From Rhodocyclaceae bacterium (GTDB lineage Bacteria; Pseudomonadota; Gammaproteobacteria; Burkholderiales; Rhodocyclaceae), in the NCBI GenBank assembly GCA_030824275.1, contig JAVBXY010000003.1, positions 186,001-250,000 of the forward strand: a stretch of 64,000 nucleotides of DNA, given 5' to 3'. Below the pieces are notes generated by a model that searched no databases, was not told where the DNA came from, and saw only the letters and a program-made list of their open reading frames with translations. Positions 53,556 to 63,838 of the stretch are shown here, piece by piece (the first letter of the stretch is position 1; each line of letters starts with the position of its first letter). Both the position numbers and the translations under genes were made by a program.

Positions 53556-55195
53556 GGCTTCCTCACGATGACGCGGCGGGAGTCGCGGAAGATTTCCTGC
53601 ATGGGCAGGCCCTTGGCCTGCATTTCCCGCCAGGTGCTCGGCGACATCAGCGCCCAAGCTGCCGGCGCGGCCTGCCAGGCGGCTTCGAAGCCCGCCATGT
53701 CGGGAATGAACTTGTGCGGTTCCTGGGCGATGCCGAAGCTCATTTCGTCGCGATAGGCGACCATGGTCGTGGTGCGCCTGAGGTAGAACTGCAAGCTCTG
53801 GTCGTAGGTGTTGGCGCTGAAGAAAGGTACGCCGGGCGGCAGCACGTCGCGTATCGCCAGGGCGGCGTCATGCGCCGAATTGACGCGGCCGACTTGGTCG
53901 TGGCCGAGCAGGAACAGCTGGCCGAACAAATGGCCGCCAAGGGCGAGACAGAACATCGCGGCCAGCCCCTGTCGGCGCGCACCCAGCACAAAGGCAGCGA
54001 TGCCACCGGCCAGCAGCGAGGCGGCGGCGGCATAGAGCCAGGGCTGATAGGCGGCGTATAGCTCCGGGCCGACTTCGGCATTGGCAAAACGCGGTGCGAA
54101 GAGGGCGAGCACGCAGGCGGCGAGTCCCAGCGCGATGGCCGGTACGCCCTGCCATTTCAGCGATGCCGAATCGGCCCTGGCTGCGAGATAGGCGCCGATC
54201 AACGCCGCCAGTGCAGGGAAAATGGGCAGGATGTAGGACGCCAGCTTGGAACTCGAGACCGAGAAGAAACCGAACACCACTACGATCCAGGTCAGCAGGA
54301 AGCGCGCCGGCTGGAAGCGTTGCGCAGGCTCTGCCCGCAAGCCGCGCCAGGCGCCCTGAAACAGCACGCCCAGCCAGGGAATCATGCCGACCAGCAGGAT
54401 GGGGATGAAGTACCACATCGGCTGATAGCGGCCGTGGGTTTTGGTCAGGAAGCGCTCGAAATGTTCGTGGATGAAGAAGAAGTGGGCGAACTCGGGATTG
54501 TCCAGCGACACGGCGACGAACCAGGGCGCGGTGATGGCGAGCAGGATCAGCAGGCCGCGAAGCGGCCGGATGCGCAGGAGGAAGCCCCAGTCGCGCTGCC
54601 ACAGCACATAGGCGACGACGGTGGCAGCCGGCAGGACGAGGCCGATCAGGCCCTTGGACAATACGGCGAGGGCCAGCAGCACCCAGGCGCCGTCCCGCCA
54701 GCGCCGACTTTCTGCGACACCGGCGCCATCACGCTCGGCCAGGCAGAGCGCGAAAATCGCGGCGGCGAGAAAGAAGCTGACGCCCATGTCGAGCGTGTTG
54801 GCGTGGCCGATCACGTTCCACAGCACACTGCTGGCGAGGACGAAGGCCGCCATCAGTCCGGCGACGGGGCTGAACAAACGGGCAGCGGCGATGCCGGTCA
54901 GCACTATGCCGGCAAAGCCGGTCAGCGCCGGCCATAGACGTGCAGTCCAGTGATGCTCACCGAATACGGTATAGGCAGCGGCCGTTGCCCAGTACTGGAG
55001 CGGCGGTTTGTAGAAATACTTGATGTCGTTCAGGCGCGGCGTGGTCCAGTCGCCACTGGCCACCATCTCGCGAGGAATCTCCGCATAACGTCCTTCATCG
55101 GGATTGATCAGGCGGCGGTATTCGAGGGTGCCGAACCAAAGGACGGCAAAGCCCAGCAGCAGGGCAAACAGGGAACGGCGAGTGAGCAGGGTCAT
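53552..55195 (-). CDS. arnT: Ara4N lipid A transferase
   Basis: Transfers Ara4N to lipid A phosphates in the periplasm, giving polymyxin resistance. The 547-aa protein has about 12 membrane helices and the GT-C signature RRLINPDEGRYAEIPREM in the first periplasmic loop, with YKPPLQYW downstream. The start overlaps the Mth938-like gene stop. An interspersed element at 54688-54712 is read as SRRWRDG in a loop before LLALAVLSKGLIGL. Confidence 0.95.
   Translation of the reverse strand: MTLLTRRSLFALLLGFAVLWFGTLEYRRLINPDEGRYAEIPREMVASGDWTTPRLNDIKYFYKPPLQYWATAAAYTVFGEHHWTARLWPALTGFAGIVLTGIAAARLFSPVAGLMAAFVLASSVLWNVIGHANTLDMGVSFFLAAAIFALCLAERDGAGVAESRRWRDGAWVLLALAVLSKGLIGLVLPAATVVAYVLWQRDWGFLLRIRPLRGLLILLAITAPWFVAVSLDNPEFAHFFFIHEHFERFLTKTHGRYQPMWYFIPILLVGMIPWLGVLFQGAWRGLRAEPAQRFQPARFLLTWIVVVFGFFSVSSSKLASYILPIFPALAALIGAYLAARADSASLKWQGVPAIALGLAACVLALFAPRFANAEVGPELYAAYQPWLYAAAASLLAGGIAAFVLGARRQGLAAMFCLALGGHLFGQLFLLGHDQVGRVNSAHDAALAIRDVLPPGVPFFSANTYDQSLQFYLRRTTTMVAYRDEMSFGIAQEPHKFIPDMAGFEAAWQAAPAAWALMSPSTWREMQAKGLPMQEIFRDSRRVIVRKP
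54688..54712 (-). repeat. 25-bp interspersed element, copy in arnT
   Basis: 22 of 25 matches; the gene reads SRRWRDG, the only clear example here of the first forward frame. Confidence 0.62.
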
Positions 55196-55566
55196 GCTTC
55201 GATGATCAGGGCGGCAGCCACATCGCGGCCCTCCGCCATCAGGATGTTGTAGGTGCGGCAGGCGGCAAAACTGTCCATGACCTCGACGCCGATGCGGCGT
55301 TCGATCAGCGGACGCATCAGCGCCGGGGCGGGAAAGTGCTGGCGTGAACCGGTGCCCAGCAGCACGATGGGGCAGCCAAGATCGGCGATGGTCTGCATGT
55401 CGGCCTCGGTCAGCGCCGCGAAGGACGCCGGCGACCAGTCCTCGATCAGCCGTTGCGGCGTCAACAGGAAACTGCGCGTGAGGCGCTGGCCGTTCACGGC
55501 GATGTGCGCCGCGTCATAGGCGGTGATCGACAACAGGCCGGCGGTGGAAGGTGAGTGCAGTTTCAT
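55192..55566 (-). CDS. Mth938/NDUFAF3-like (DUF498) protein, first gene of the arn operon
   Basis: The 124-aa protein has the family pattern ITAYDAAHIAVNGQRLTRSF and IVLLGTGSRQHFPAPALMRP. Members are associated with complex I assembly in mitochondria and are of unknown function in bacteria. It is divergent from alaA with 117 bp between them and overlaps arnT, so it leads the arn transcript. Confidence 0.85.
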   Translation of the reverse strand: MKLHSPSTAGLLSITAYDAAHIAVNGQRLTRSFLLTPQRLIEDWSPASFAALTEADMQTIADLGCPIVLLGTGSRQHFPAPALMRPLIERRIGVEVMDSFAACRTYNILMAEGRDVAAALIIEA

Positions 55567-55683
55567 CGGGAGAGGGCCGGTGTCCGAAAAGGCCCGTCAA
55601 ATCTGGATTTGCGGTGCAGCAAGCGCTTCGGTAACATTATACCTTTTATCGCTCCCGGCACTCCGCCAGAAGGACGCAAGACC

Positions 55684-56907
55684 ATGCAGCCCATCAGCAA
55701 ATCCGCCAAGCTCGCCAACGTCTGTTATGACATTCGCGGGCCCGTGCTCGCCCGTGCCAAGCAGATGGAGGACGAAGGCCACAAGATCATCAAGCTGAAC
55801 ATCGGCAACCTGGCATCCTTCGGTTTCGATTCCCCCGAGGAAATCCAGCAGGACATGATCCGCAACCTGCCCAACGCCGCCGGCTACTCGGATTCCAAGG
55901 GCATCTTCTCGGCGCGCAAGGCAGTGATGCACTACACCCAGCAGAAGCATATCAAGGGTGTGAGCATCGAGGACATCTACATCGGCAACGGCGTTTCCGA
56001 GCTGATCGTGATGGCCATGAATGCCCTGCTCAACACGGGTGACGAAGTACTGGTGCCGGCGCCTGACTATCCGTTGTGGACCGCTGCCGTCAGCCTCTCC
56101 GGCGGCACCCCGCGCCACTACCTGTGTGACGAGGGCTCCGGCTGGATGCCCGACCTGGCCGATATCCGTGCAAAGATCACGCCGCAGACCCGCGCCATCG
56201 TCATCATCAACCCGAACAACCCGACCGGTGCGCTATACCCGGACGAGGTGCTCAAGGAAATCATCGAGATCGCCCGCCAGAACGACCTCATCATCTACGC
56301 CGACGAGGTCTACGACAAGGTGCTCTACGACGGCGAGACGCACACGGCCATCGCCTCGTTGTCCGAGGACGTGCTCACCATTAGCTTCAACGGCCTGTCG
56401 AAGAACTATCGTTCCTGCGGTTACCGCGCCGGCTGGATGGTGGTCTCTGGCGAGAAAAAGCACGCCAAGGATTACATCGAGGGCCTCGACATTCTTTCCT
56501 CCATGCGCCTGTGTGCCAACGTGCCGGGCCAGTGGGGCATCCAGACCGCGCTTGGCGGCTACCAGAGCATCGACGATCTGGTCGCTCCCGGCGGGCGGCT
56601 GGCTCGTCAGCGTGACATCGCCCATGATCTGATCACCGCGATCCCCGGCGTCACCTGCGTCAAGCCCAAGGCCGCGCTCTACATGTTCCCGCGCCTCGAC
56701 CCGAAGGTCTATCCGATCAGTAACGACCAGGATTTCATCGCCGAACTGCTGGTGGCGGAAAAGGTGCTGCTGGTGCAGGGCACCGGTTTCAATTGGCCGC
56801 ACCCCGACCACTTCCGTCTGGTCTTCCTGCCCCATGAGGATGACCTGCGCGAAGCTGTCGGCCGCCTGGCTCGCTTCCTCGAGAGCTATCGCAAGCGGTA
56901 TGCCTGA
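55684..56907 (+). CDS. alaA: alanine aminotransferase, AlaA type
   Basis: The 407-aa PLP aminotransferase has INPNNPTGALYPDEVL, DEVYDKVLYDG and SFNGLSKNYRSCGYRAGWM, where the Lys binds PLP and the Arg anchors the cofactor. It makes alanine from pyruvate and glutamate. ATG 55684 (MQPISKSAKLANVCYDIRG) is the family start. It begins an operon with a GNAT gene and hom. Confidence 0.93.
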   Translation: MQPISKSAKLANVCYDIRGPVLARAKQMEDEGHKIIKLNIGNLASFGFDSPEEIQQDMIRNLPNAAGYSDSKGIFSARKAVMHYTQQKHIKGVSIEDIYIGNGVSELIVMAMNALLNTGDEVLVPAPDYPLWTAAVSLSGGTPRHYLCDEGSGWMPDLADIRAKITPQTRAIVIINPNNPTGALYPDEVLKEIIEIARQNDLIIYADEVYDKVLYDGETHTAIASLSEDVLTISFNGLSKNYRSCGYRAGWMVVSGEKKHAKDYIEGLDILSSMRLCANVPGQWGIQTALGGYQSIDDLVAPGGRLARQRDIAHDLITAIPGVTCVKPKAALYMFPRLDPKVYPISNDQDFIAELLVAEKVLLVQGTGFNWPHPDHFRLVFLPHEDDLREAVGRLARFLESYRKRYA

Positions 56908-57349
56908 GCTGTCCCTGGTCGAGATCACCGGTGAGGGCGGGGAGATCGTTGCGCCGGACTGGCTGGGACGGGCTGAGTCCGTGCATCGCCAGTTGCGCGA
57001 CAAGTTGCCAGCCGACTACGCCGGTCGTCTCGCCGCCGTCTTTGCCAGTGGTGCCCGCATGAGCGTGGCAGTCGCCGGCGAAGCGGTACGTGGCATCGCC
57101 GTCTGGCGCATCATCGAGAACACCTACGAAGGCCGCCGGCTCTACGTCGACGATCTGGTCACCGACGCCGCCTATCGCTCGCAGGGCGTCGGCAAGTTTC
57201 TGCTGTCGCAACTGGAGGCGCGAGCCCGCGCCCTTGGCTGCGACGTACTCGCGCTGGATTCCGGCACCCAGCGCACCTCCGCCCATCGCTTCTATTTCCG
57301 CGAGGGCTTCGTCATTCCCAGTTTCAGCTTCAGGAAAACACTCAAATGA
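56900..57349 (+). CDS. GNAT-family N-acetyltransferase
   Basis: The 149-aa protein has the acetyl-CoA loop AAYRSQGVGKFLLSQLEARA (Q/RxxGxG/A) and the typical strands VDDLVT and LALDSGTQRTSAHRFYFREGF. ATG 56900 overlaps the alaA stop by 8 bp, and the stop overlaps hom (ATGA). The acceptor is unknown. Confidence 0.9.
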   Translation: MPELSLVEITGEGGEIVAPDWLGRAESVHRQLRDKLPADYAGRLAAVFASGARMSVAVAGEAVRGIAVWRIIENTYEGRRLYVDDLVTDAAYRSQGVGKFLLSQLEARARALGCDVLALDSGTQRTSAHRFYFREGFVIPSFSFRKTLK

Positions 57350-58656
57350 AACCCATCAATGTAGGCCTGCTCGGCATCGGCACCGTCGGCGGCGGTACCT
57401 TCAACGTCCTTTCCCGCAATGAAGCGGAGATCACCCGCCGTGCCGGTCGTCCGATCCGCATCACCAAGGTGGCGGACAAGAATATCGCCCTGGCCAAGGA
57501 AGTCGTCGCCGGCCGCGCCGAAGTCACCGATGACGCCTTCGCCGTGGTGAATGATCCTGAGATCGACATCGTCATCGAACTGATCGGCGGCTACGGCATC
57601 GCCAAGGAACTGGTGCTCAAGGCCATCGCCAACGGCAAGCACGTCGTCACCGCCAACAAGGCGCTGCTCGCCGTGCATGGCAACGAGATTTTCGCCGCCG
57701 CCCGCGACAAGGGCGTCATGGTCGCCTTCGAGGCGGCCGTCGCCGGTGGCATCCCGATCATCAAGGCGGTGCGCGAAGGCCTTACCGCCAATCGCATCCA
57801 GTGGATCGCCGGCATCATCAACGGCACCACCAACTTCATCCTCTCCGAGATGCGCGACAAGGGTCTGCCTTTCGCCGATGTGCTCAAGGAAGCGCAGCGC
57901 CTGGGCTATGCCGAAGCTGATCCGACCTTCGACATCGAGGGCGTGGACGCCGCGCACAAGATCACCATCCTCTCGGCCCTGGCCTTCGGTATCCCGATGC
58001 AGTTCGACAAGGCTCACGTCGAGGGCATCAGCAAGCTCGACGCCGACGACATCAAATACGCCGAGCAACTCGGCTATCGCATCAAGCTGCTGGGCATCAC
58101 CCGCCGTCGCCCGGAAGGCGTGGAACTGCGCGTGCATCCGACCCTGATCCCGGCCAAGCGCCTGATCGCCAACGTCGAAGGCGCCATGAACGCCGTGCTG
58201 GTGCAGGGCGACGCCGTCGGCGCCACGCTCTACTACGGCAAGGGCGCCGGCGCCGAGCCGACCGCCTCCGCCGTGATCGCCGACCTCGTTGATGTCACCC
58301 GCATGGCCACCTCCGACCCCGAGAACCGCGTCCCCCACCTGGCCTTCCAGCCTGGCGCCGTCGAGGACACGCCGATCCTGCCGCTGTCGGAAGTCGAGAC
58401 CAGCTACTACCTGCGCCTGCGCGTCGAGGACAAGCCTGGCGTGCTCGCCGACATCACCCGCATCCTCGCCGACCAGCAGATTTCCATCGACGCCATGATC
58501 CAGCGCGAACCGGGCGAAGGCGAAGACCAGACCGATATCATCATGCTGACCCACGTCACCCGTGAGAAAAATGTGGATGCAGCGATTGCGAAGATCGAGG
58601 CGCTGCCGGTGGTGAAAAAGAAGGTGATTCGGCTGCGGATGGAAGAACTCGGCTAG
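57346..58656 (+). CDS. hom: homoserine dehydrogenase
   Basis: Reduces aspartate semialdehyde to homoserine for threonine and methionine. The 436-aa protein has NADPH motif VGLLGIGTVGGGTFNVL, HVVTANKALLA, the catalytic region GIINGTTNFILSEM with ADPTFDIEGVDAAHK, and a C-terminal ACT domain (YYLRLRVEDKPGVLADITRI) for feedback control. In relatives thrC follows directly; here 1.1 kb of accessory genes intervenes. Confidence 0.97.
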   Translation: MKPINVGLLGIGTVGGGTFNVLSRNEAEITRRAGRPIRITKVADKNIALAKEVVAGRAEVTDDAFAVVNDPEIDIVIELIGGYGIAKELVLKAIANGKHVVTANKALLAVHGNEIFAAARDKGVMVAFEAAVAGGIPIIKAVREGLTANRIQWIAGIINGTTNFILSEMRDKGLPFADVLKEAQRLGYAEADPTFDIEGVDAAHKITILSALAFGIPMQFDKAHVEGISKLDADDIKYAEQLGYRIKLLGITRRRPEGVELRVHPTLIPAKRLIANVEGAMNAVLVQGDAVGATLYYGKGAGAEPTASAVIADLVDVTRMATSDPENRVPHLAFQPGAVEDTPILPLSEVETSYYLRLRVEDKPGVLADITRILADQQISIDAMIQREPGEGEDQTDIIMLTHVTREKNVDAAIAKIEALPVVKKKVIRLRMEELG

Positions 58657-58714
58657 TTGGGATCCCGGTAAGCCGATCATGCTGAAGTCTTTGGTCAAGC
58701 GGCGAGCTAGATAA

Positions 58715-58963
58715 ATGGGAACCGTTCTGCGCATTGGTGCTTGGCGCGTGATGATCTACACTCTTGATCATGCGCCAGCCCATGTGCATCTGGTTGGTCC
58801 GGAAGGGCGGGCAAAGATCGCGCTCAACTGTCCTGCGGGGCCGGTCCTTCCCATCGATGTTCGGGGTTTGGATGCCGCTACCCTCAAGAGCGCTTTGCGA
58901 GTGATCGAGCAAGAGTTGTCGAAGCTTTGCCAAACTTGGAGGTCGATGCATGGAGACTATTGA
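58715..58963 (+). CDS. DUF4160 protein
   Basis: The 82-aa protein has the DUF4160 core DHAPAHVHLVGPEGRAKIAL. Small DUF4160 proteins are often paired with DUF2442 proteins in toxin-antitoxin-like two-gene units; function is not established. It overlaps the DUF2442 gene by 14 bp. Confidence 0.85.
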   Translation: MGTVLRIGAWRVMIYTLDHAPAHVHLVGPEGRAKIALNCPAGPVLPIDVRGLDAATLKSALRVIEQELSKLCQTWRSMHGDY

Positions 58964-59249
58964 CGAAGTGATTGCCCGTGCCATGGAGCGCGGTGCAAAA
59001 GCCGCTGCTCAAGAACCTATCGCCATCAGCGTCCGTTTTGATGCCGCATGTCGGCGATTGTTCATTGAACTGGTGGGAGGCGCGGAGCTTTCCATTCCGG
59101 CCGATCAACTGGGGTTTCCGCAAGGGGCCGACTTGTCGGGAGTGCGAGTGGAAGGTGGTGGCTTCGATCTCTATTTCCCCGCCATTGACGAAGGTGCGTT
59201 TGTGCCGGATTTGGCACGGGCTGCAATCGAGCATCGTCTGGCGGCGTGA
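58950..59249 (+). CDS. DUF2442 protein
   Basis: The 99-aa protein has the DUF2442 features VRFDAACRRLFIELVGGAEL, GVRVEGGGFDLYFPAID and a final helix. It is coupled to the DUF4160 gene and forms the presumed second partner of that unit. Confidence 0.85.
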   Translation: METIDEVIARAMERGAKAAAQEPIAISVRFDAACRRLFIELVGGAELSIPADQLGFPQGADLSGVRVEGGGFDLYFPAIDEGAFVPDLARAAIEHRLAA

Positions 59250-59284
59250 ATTGCCGGGATGCGCAAATGCAAATAGTAGATATT

Positions 59285-59304
59285 GAGGCTATCCCCTTTG
59301 ATCC
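59285..59304. repeat. scar-like motif upstream of the RelB-type antitoxin gene
   Basis: Reverse strand GGATCAAAGGGGATAGCCTC, inverted relative to the copy at 59662. The two enclose the antitoxin gene and truncated toxin. Confidence 0.45.
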
Positions 59305-59338
59305 AATGCGGCTTCAGTAGCAAACAAGGAGTGAGCAG

Positions 59339-59563
59339 ATGACTTCAGTCGACATCGTTGCCATGCCCGTTGCCGAGCGCCTCAAGTTGATGGAATCGCT
59401 ATGGGATTCCTTGTGTGCTCAAGATGCGAACATGATGAACTCCCCTGCCTGGCATGCGGAGGTACTTGAGGATCGTTTACTGCGTCTCGCCAGCGGGGAT
59501 GAAACCGTTTCCTCTTGGAATGAGGCCAAGGCTCGCATCCGTGCACAGGCCAAGTCGAATTGA
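59339..59563 (+). CDS. RelB/ParD-like addiction module antitoxin (TIGR02574 type)
   Basis: The 74-aa protein has the addiction-module signature VAMPVAERLKLMESLWDSL and WHAEVLEDRLLRL. A good GGAGTGAGCAG precedes the ATG. Its partner toxin, starting at 59563 by TGATG overlap, is truncated, so the antitoxin may be an orphan. Confidence 0.88.
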   Translation: MTSVDIVAMPVAERLKLMESLWDSLCAQDANMMNSPAWHAEVLEDRLLRLASGDETVSSWNEAKARIRAQAKSN

Positions 59564-59685
59564 TGCAGGTCAGGATCGCCCGTTCTGCGGAAACCGATCT
59601 GTTGGAAGGGTTTGCGTTTTACGAGCAGCAACAAAGGGGTATCGGAGATTATTTCCTCGAATTAAAGGGGTTAGGCTCAAATTGA
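59563..59685 (+). pseudogene. RelE/ParE toxin truncated at 40 residues
   Basis: The frame begins MQVRIARSAETDLLEGFAFY and continues EQQQRGIGDYFLE, the N-terminal part of RelE/ParE toxins that normally reach about 95 residues. It then reads LKGLGSN and stops within the scar-like motif at 59662-59684. The toxin core Arg and Tyr residues are lost, so it should be inactive. Confidence 0.85.
59662..59684 (+). repeat. scar-like motif at the toxin truncation point
   Basis: TTAAAGGGGTTAGGCTCAAA starts at the point where toxin homology ends. Resembles sites at 32908, 32947, 39136 and 59285. Confidence 0.5.
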
Positions 59686-59701
59686 ATTTTGACTTCTTCG
59701 C

Positions 59702-59726
59702 CACCGTATCGCCAGCGCCGACTTTC
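59702..59726 (-). repeat. 25-bp interspersed element upstream of thrC
   Basis: 23 of 25 matches, reverse orientation, 34 bp before the thrC start and 16 bp past the truncated toxin. Confidence 0.7.
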
Positions 59727-59760
59727 GATATCCCAATAACTTTTCATTTCCAGCCCTGAC

Positions 59761-61185
59761 ATGAAATACATCTCTACTCGCGGCCAGTCGCCCGCCCAGT
59801 CCTTCTCCTACATCCTCCTCGGCGGCCTCGCCCCTGACGGTGGGCTCTATCTGCCCGAGTCCTATCCGCAAGTTGCAGATCGCCTCGCCGCCTGGCGCAA
59901 GCTGTCCTATGCCGAGCTGGCCTTCGAAATTCTTTCGCTCTACGTGGACGACATCCCGGCCGCCGATCTCAAGGCCATCTGCGACAAGACCTACACCGCG
60001 CAGACCTATCGCTGGAGCCGCGATGCGGCCAAGGCCAGGGACATCGTGCCGCTGACTTCGTTGGCGCCGGATTTCCATCTGCTCGAACTGTCCAACGGCC
60101 CGACCCTGGCCTTCAAGGACATGGCCATGCAGTTGCTCGGCAATCTCTTCGAGTACGTGCTGGACAAGCGCGGCGAGACCATCAACATTCTTGGTGCCAC
60201 GTCTGGCGACACCGGTTCGGCGGCCGAGTACGCCATGCGCGGCAAGCATAACGTGAAGGTTTTCATGCTCTCGCCGGACGGCAAGATGAGTGCCTTTCAG
60301 CGTGCCCAGATGTATTCGCTACAGGACGCGAACATCTTCAACATCGCCGTGCGCGGCATGTTCGACGATGCCCAAGACATCGTGAAAGCCGTGTCCAACG
60401 ATGCGGCCTTCAAGGCGAAATACAAGATCGGCGCGGTGAATTCGATCAACTGGGCGCGGGTGATGGCCCAGGTGGTGTATTACTTCAAGGGCTATTTCGA
60501 GGCGACCCAATCCGATGGCGAGCAGGTGGCCTTTTGCGTGCCTTCCGGCAACTTCGGCAACATCTGCGCCGGCCACATTGCGCGCATGATGGGCCTGCCG
60601 ATTGCCCGTCTGGTGCTGGCGACCAACGAGAACAATGTGCTTGACGAGTTCTTCCGCACCGGCGTCTATCGGCCGCGGGCGACGGCCGAGACCTATGTCA
60701 CGTCCAGTCCATCCATGGACATTTCCAAGGCCTCCAACTTCGAGCGTTTCGTCTTCGATCTGGTCGGACGTGATGCCGCCGTGGTGCGCGAGTTGTGGAA
60801 GCAGGTGGACTCAGGCGGCGCCTTCGATCTGCGCGGCAGCAAGCACTTCGATGCGCTGGCCGGCTATCGTTTCGTCTCCGGTCGCAGTTCGCATGCCGAC
60901 CGCCTGGCGACGATCCGCGACGTCTGGGCAACGCATCAGTTGATGATCGACACCCACACCGCCGATGGCGTCAAAGTGGCGCGTGAACACCGCGAGGCGG
61001 GCGTGCCGATGATTGTGTTGGAGACCGCCCAGGCGGTGAAGTTTTCCGAGACGATACAGGAAGCGCTGGGGCGCGATCCGGTGCGGCCGAAGGAACTGGA
61101 AGGGATCGAAAAGCTGCCGCAGAAGGTCGAGGTGGTCGACGCGGTGCTGGAGCAGGTGAAGGACATCGTCGTCCGCCACTGTTGA
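59761..61185 (+). CDS. thrC: threonine synthase
   Basis: Converts phosphohomoserine to threonine. The 474-aa PLP enzyme has K119 in GPTLAFKDMAMQLLGNL, GATSGDTGSAAEYAM and VPSGNFGNICAGHIARMMG, all typical of the longer ThrC class. No Shine-Dalgarno sequence is seen before the ATG; the sequence upstream is accessory DNA, so expression may depend on read-through from hom or a new promoter. Followed by a strong hairpin. Confidence 0.96.
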   Translation: MKYISTRGQSPAQSFSYILLGGLAPDGGLYLPESYPQVADRLAAWRKLSYAELAFEILSLYVDDIPAADLKAICDKTYTAQTYRWSRDAAKARDIVPLTSLAPDFHLLELSNGPTLAFKDMAMQLLGNLFEYVLDKRGETINILGATSGDTGSAAEYAMRGKHNVKVFMLSPDGKMSAFQRAQMYSLQDANIFNIAVRGMFDDAQDIVKAVSNDAAFKAKYKIGAVNSINWARVMAQVVYYFKGYFEATQSDGEQVAFCVPSGNFGNICAGHIARMMGLPIARLVLATNENNVLDEFFRTGVYRPRATAETYVTSSPSMDISKASNFERFVFDLVGRDAAVVRELWKQVDSGGAFDLRGSKHFDALAGYRFVSGRSSHADRLATIRDVWATHQLMIDTHTADGVKVAREHREAGVPMIVLETAQAVKFSETIQEALGRDPVRPKELEGIEKLPQKVEVVDAVLEQVKDIVVRHC

Positions 61186-61194
61186 GACGAACAA

Positions 61195-61220
61195 GGCGCC
61201 GACTTGAAAAAGTCGGCGCC
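61195..61220. terminator. 11-bp hairpin with GAAA loop after thrC
   Basis: GGCGCCGACTT pairs perfectly with AAGTCGGCGCC around GAAA, 9 bp after the thrC stop and 16 bp from the end of the convergent 45-aa gene. Both arms are the end sequence of the interspersed element. No T tract follows, but it is well placed as a bidirectional terminator. Confidence 0.72.
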
Positions 61221-61232
61221 GGTACTACGGCG
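61208..61232 (+). repeat. 25-bp interspersed element, diverged copy after thrC
   Basis: 21 of 25 matches; its first part forms the right arm of the hairpin at 61195-61220. Confidence 0.58.
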
Positions 61233-61235
61233 AAA

Positions 61236-61373
61236 CTAGAGGTAGATGACTGCCGGGAACACCGTTACGGCCAGTACGAGCACAAGCCATTCCATATTGT
61301 AGCGGGCCAGCAGGCCGGTGAAATGCATGACCAGTACGACGATGGCGAGGATGTAGTACAGGATGAACAGCAT
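61236..61373 (-). CDS. 45-aa two-helix membrane protein
   Basis: The reverse strand reads MLFILYYILAIVVLVMHFTG, then LLARYNMEWLVLVLAVTVFP and AVIYL. GGAGAAAAAC directly precedes the ATG, a good ribosome-binding site. Two hydrophobic segments with a short polar turn (ARYNMEW) suggest a hairpin in the inner membrane. I do not recognise the family. It lies between convergent thrC and parC and ends before the hairpin. Confidence 0.65.
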   Translation of the reverse strand: MLFILYYILAIVVLVMHFTGLLARYNMEWLVLVLAVTVFPAVIYL

Positions 61374-61463
61374 GTTTTTCTCCGTGTGTGGTGCCCGAAT
61401 TCAGCGTTCAGTCCGTCTATCGGGGCGCCCGATGCATAGGCTTGATTTCACTGGATTCTAGCA

Positions 61464-63833
<2,370 letters not shown>

Positions 63834-63838
63834 GGTCG

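Noticed and set aside
61182..61439. Plus-strand 85-codon frame after thrC
   Set aside because: It is antisense to the 45-aa membrane gene and passes through the hairpin; composition and start context do not support it.
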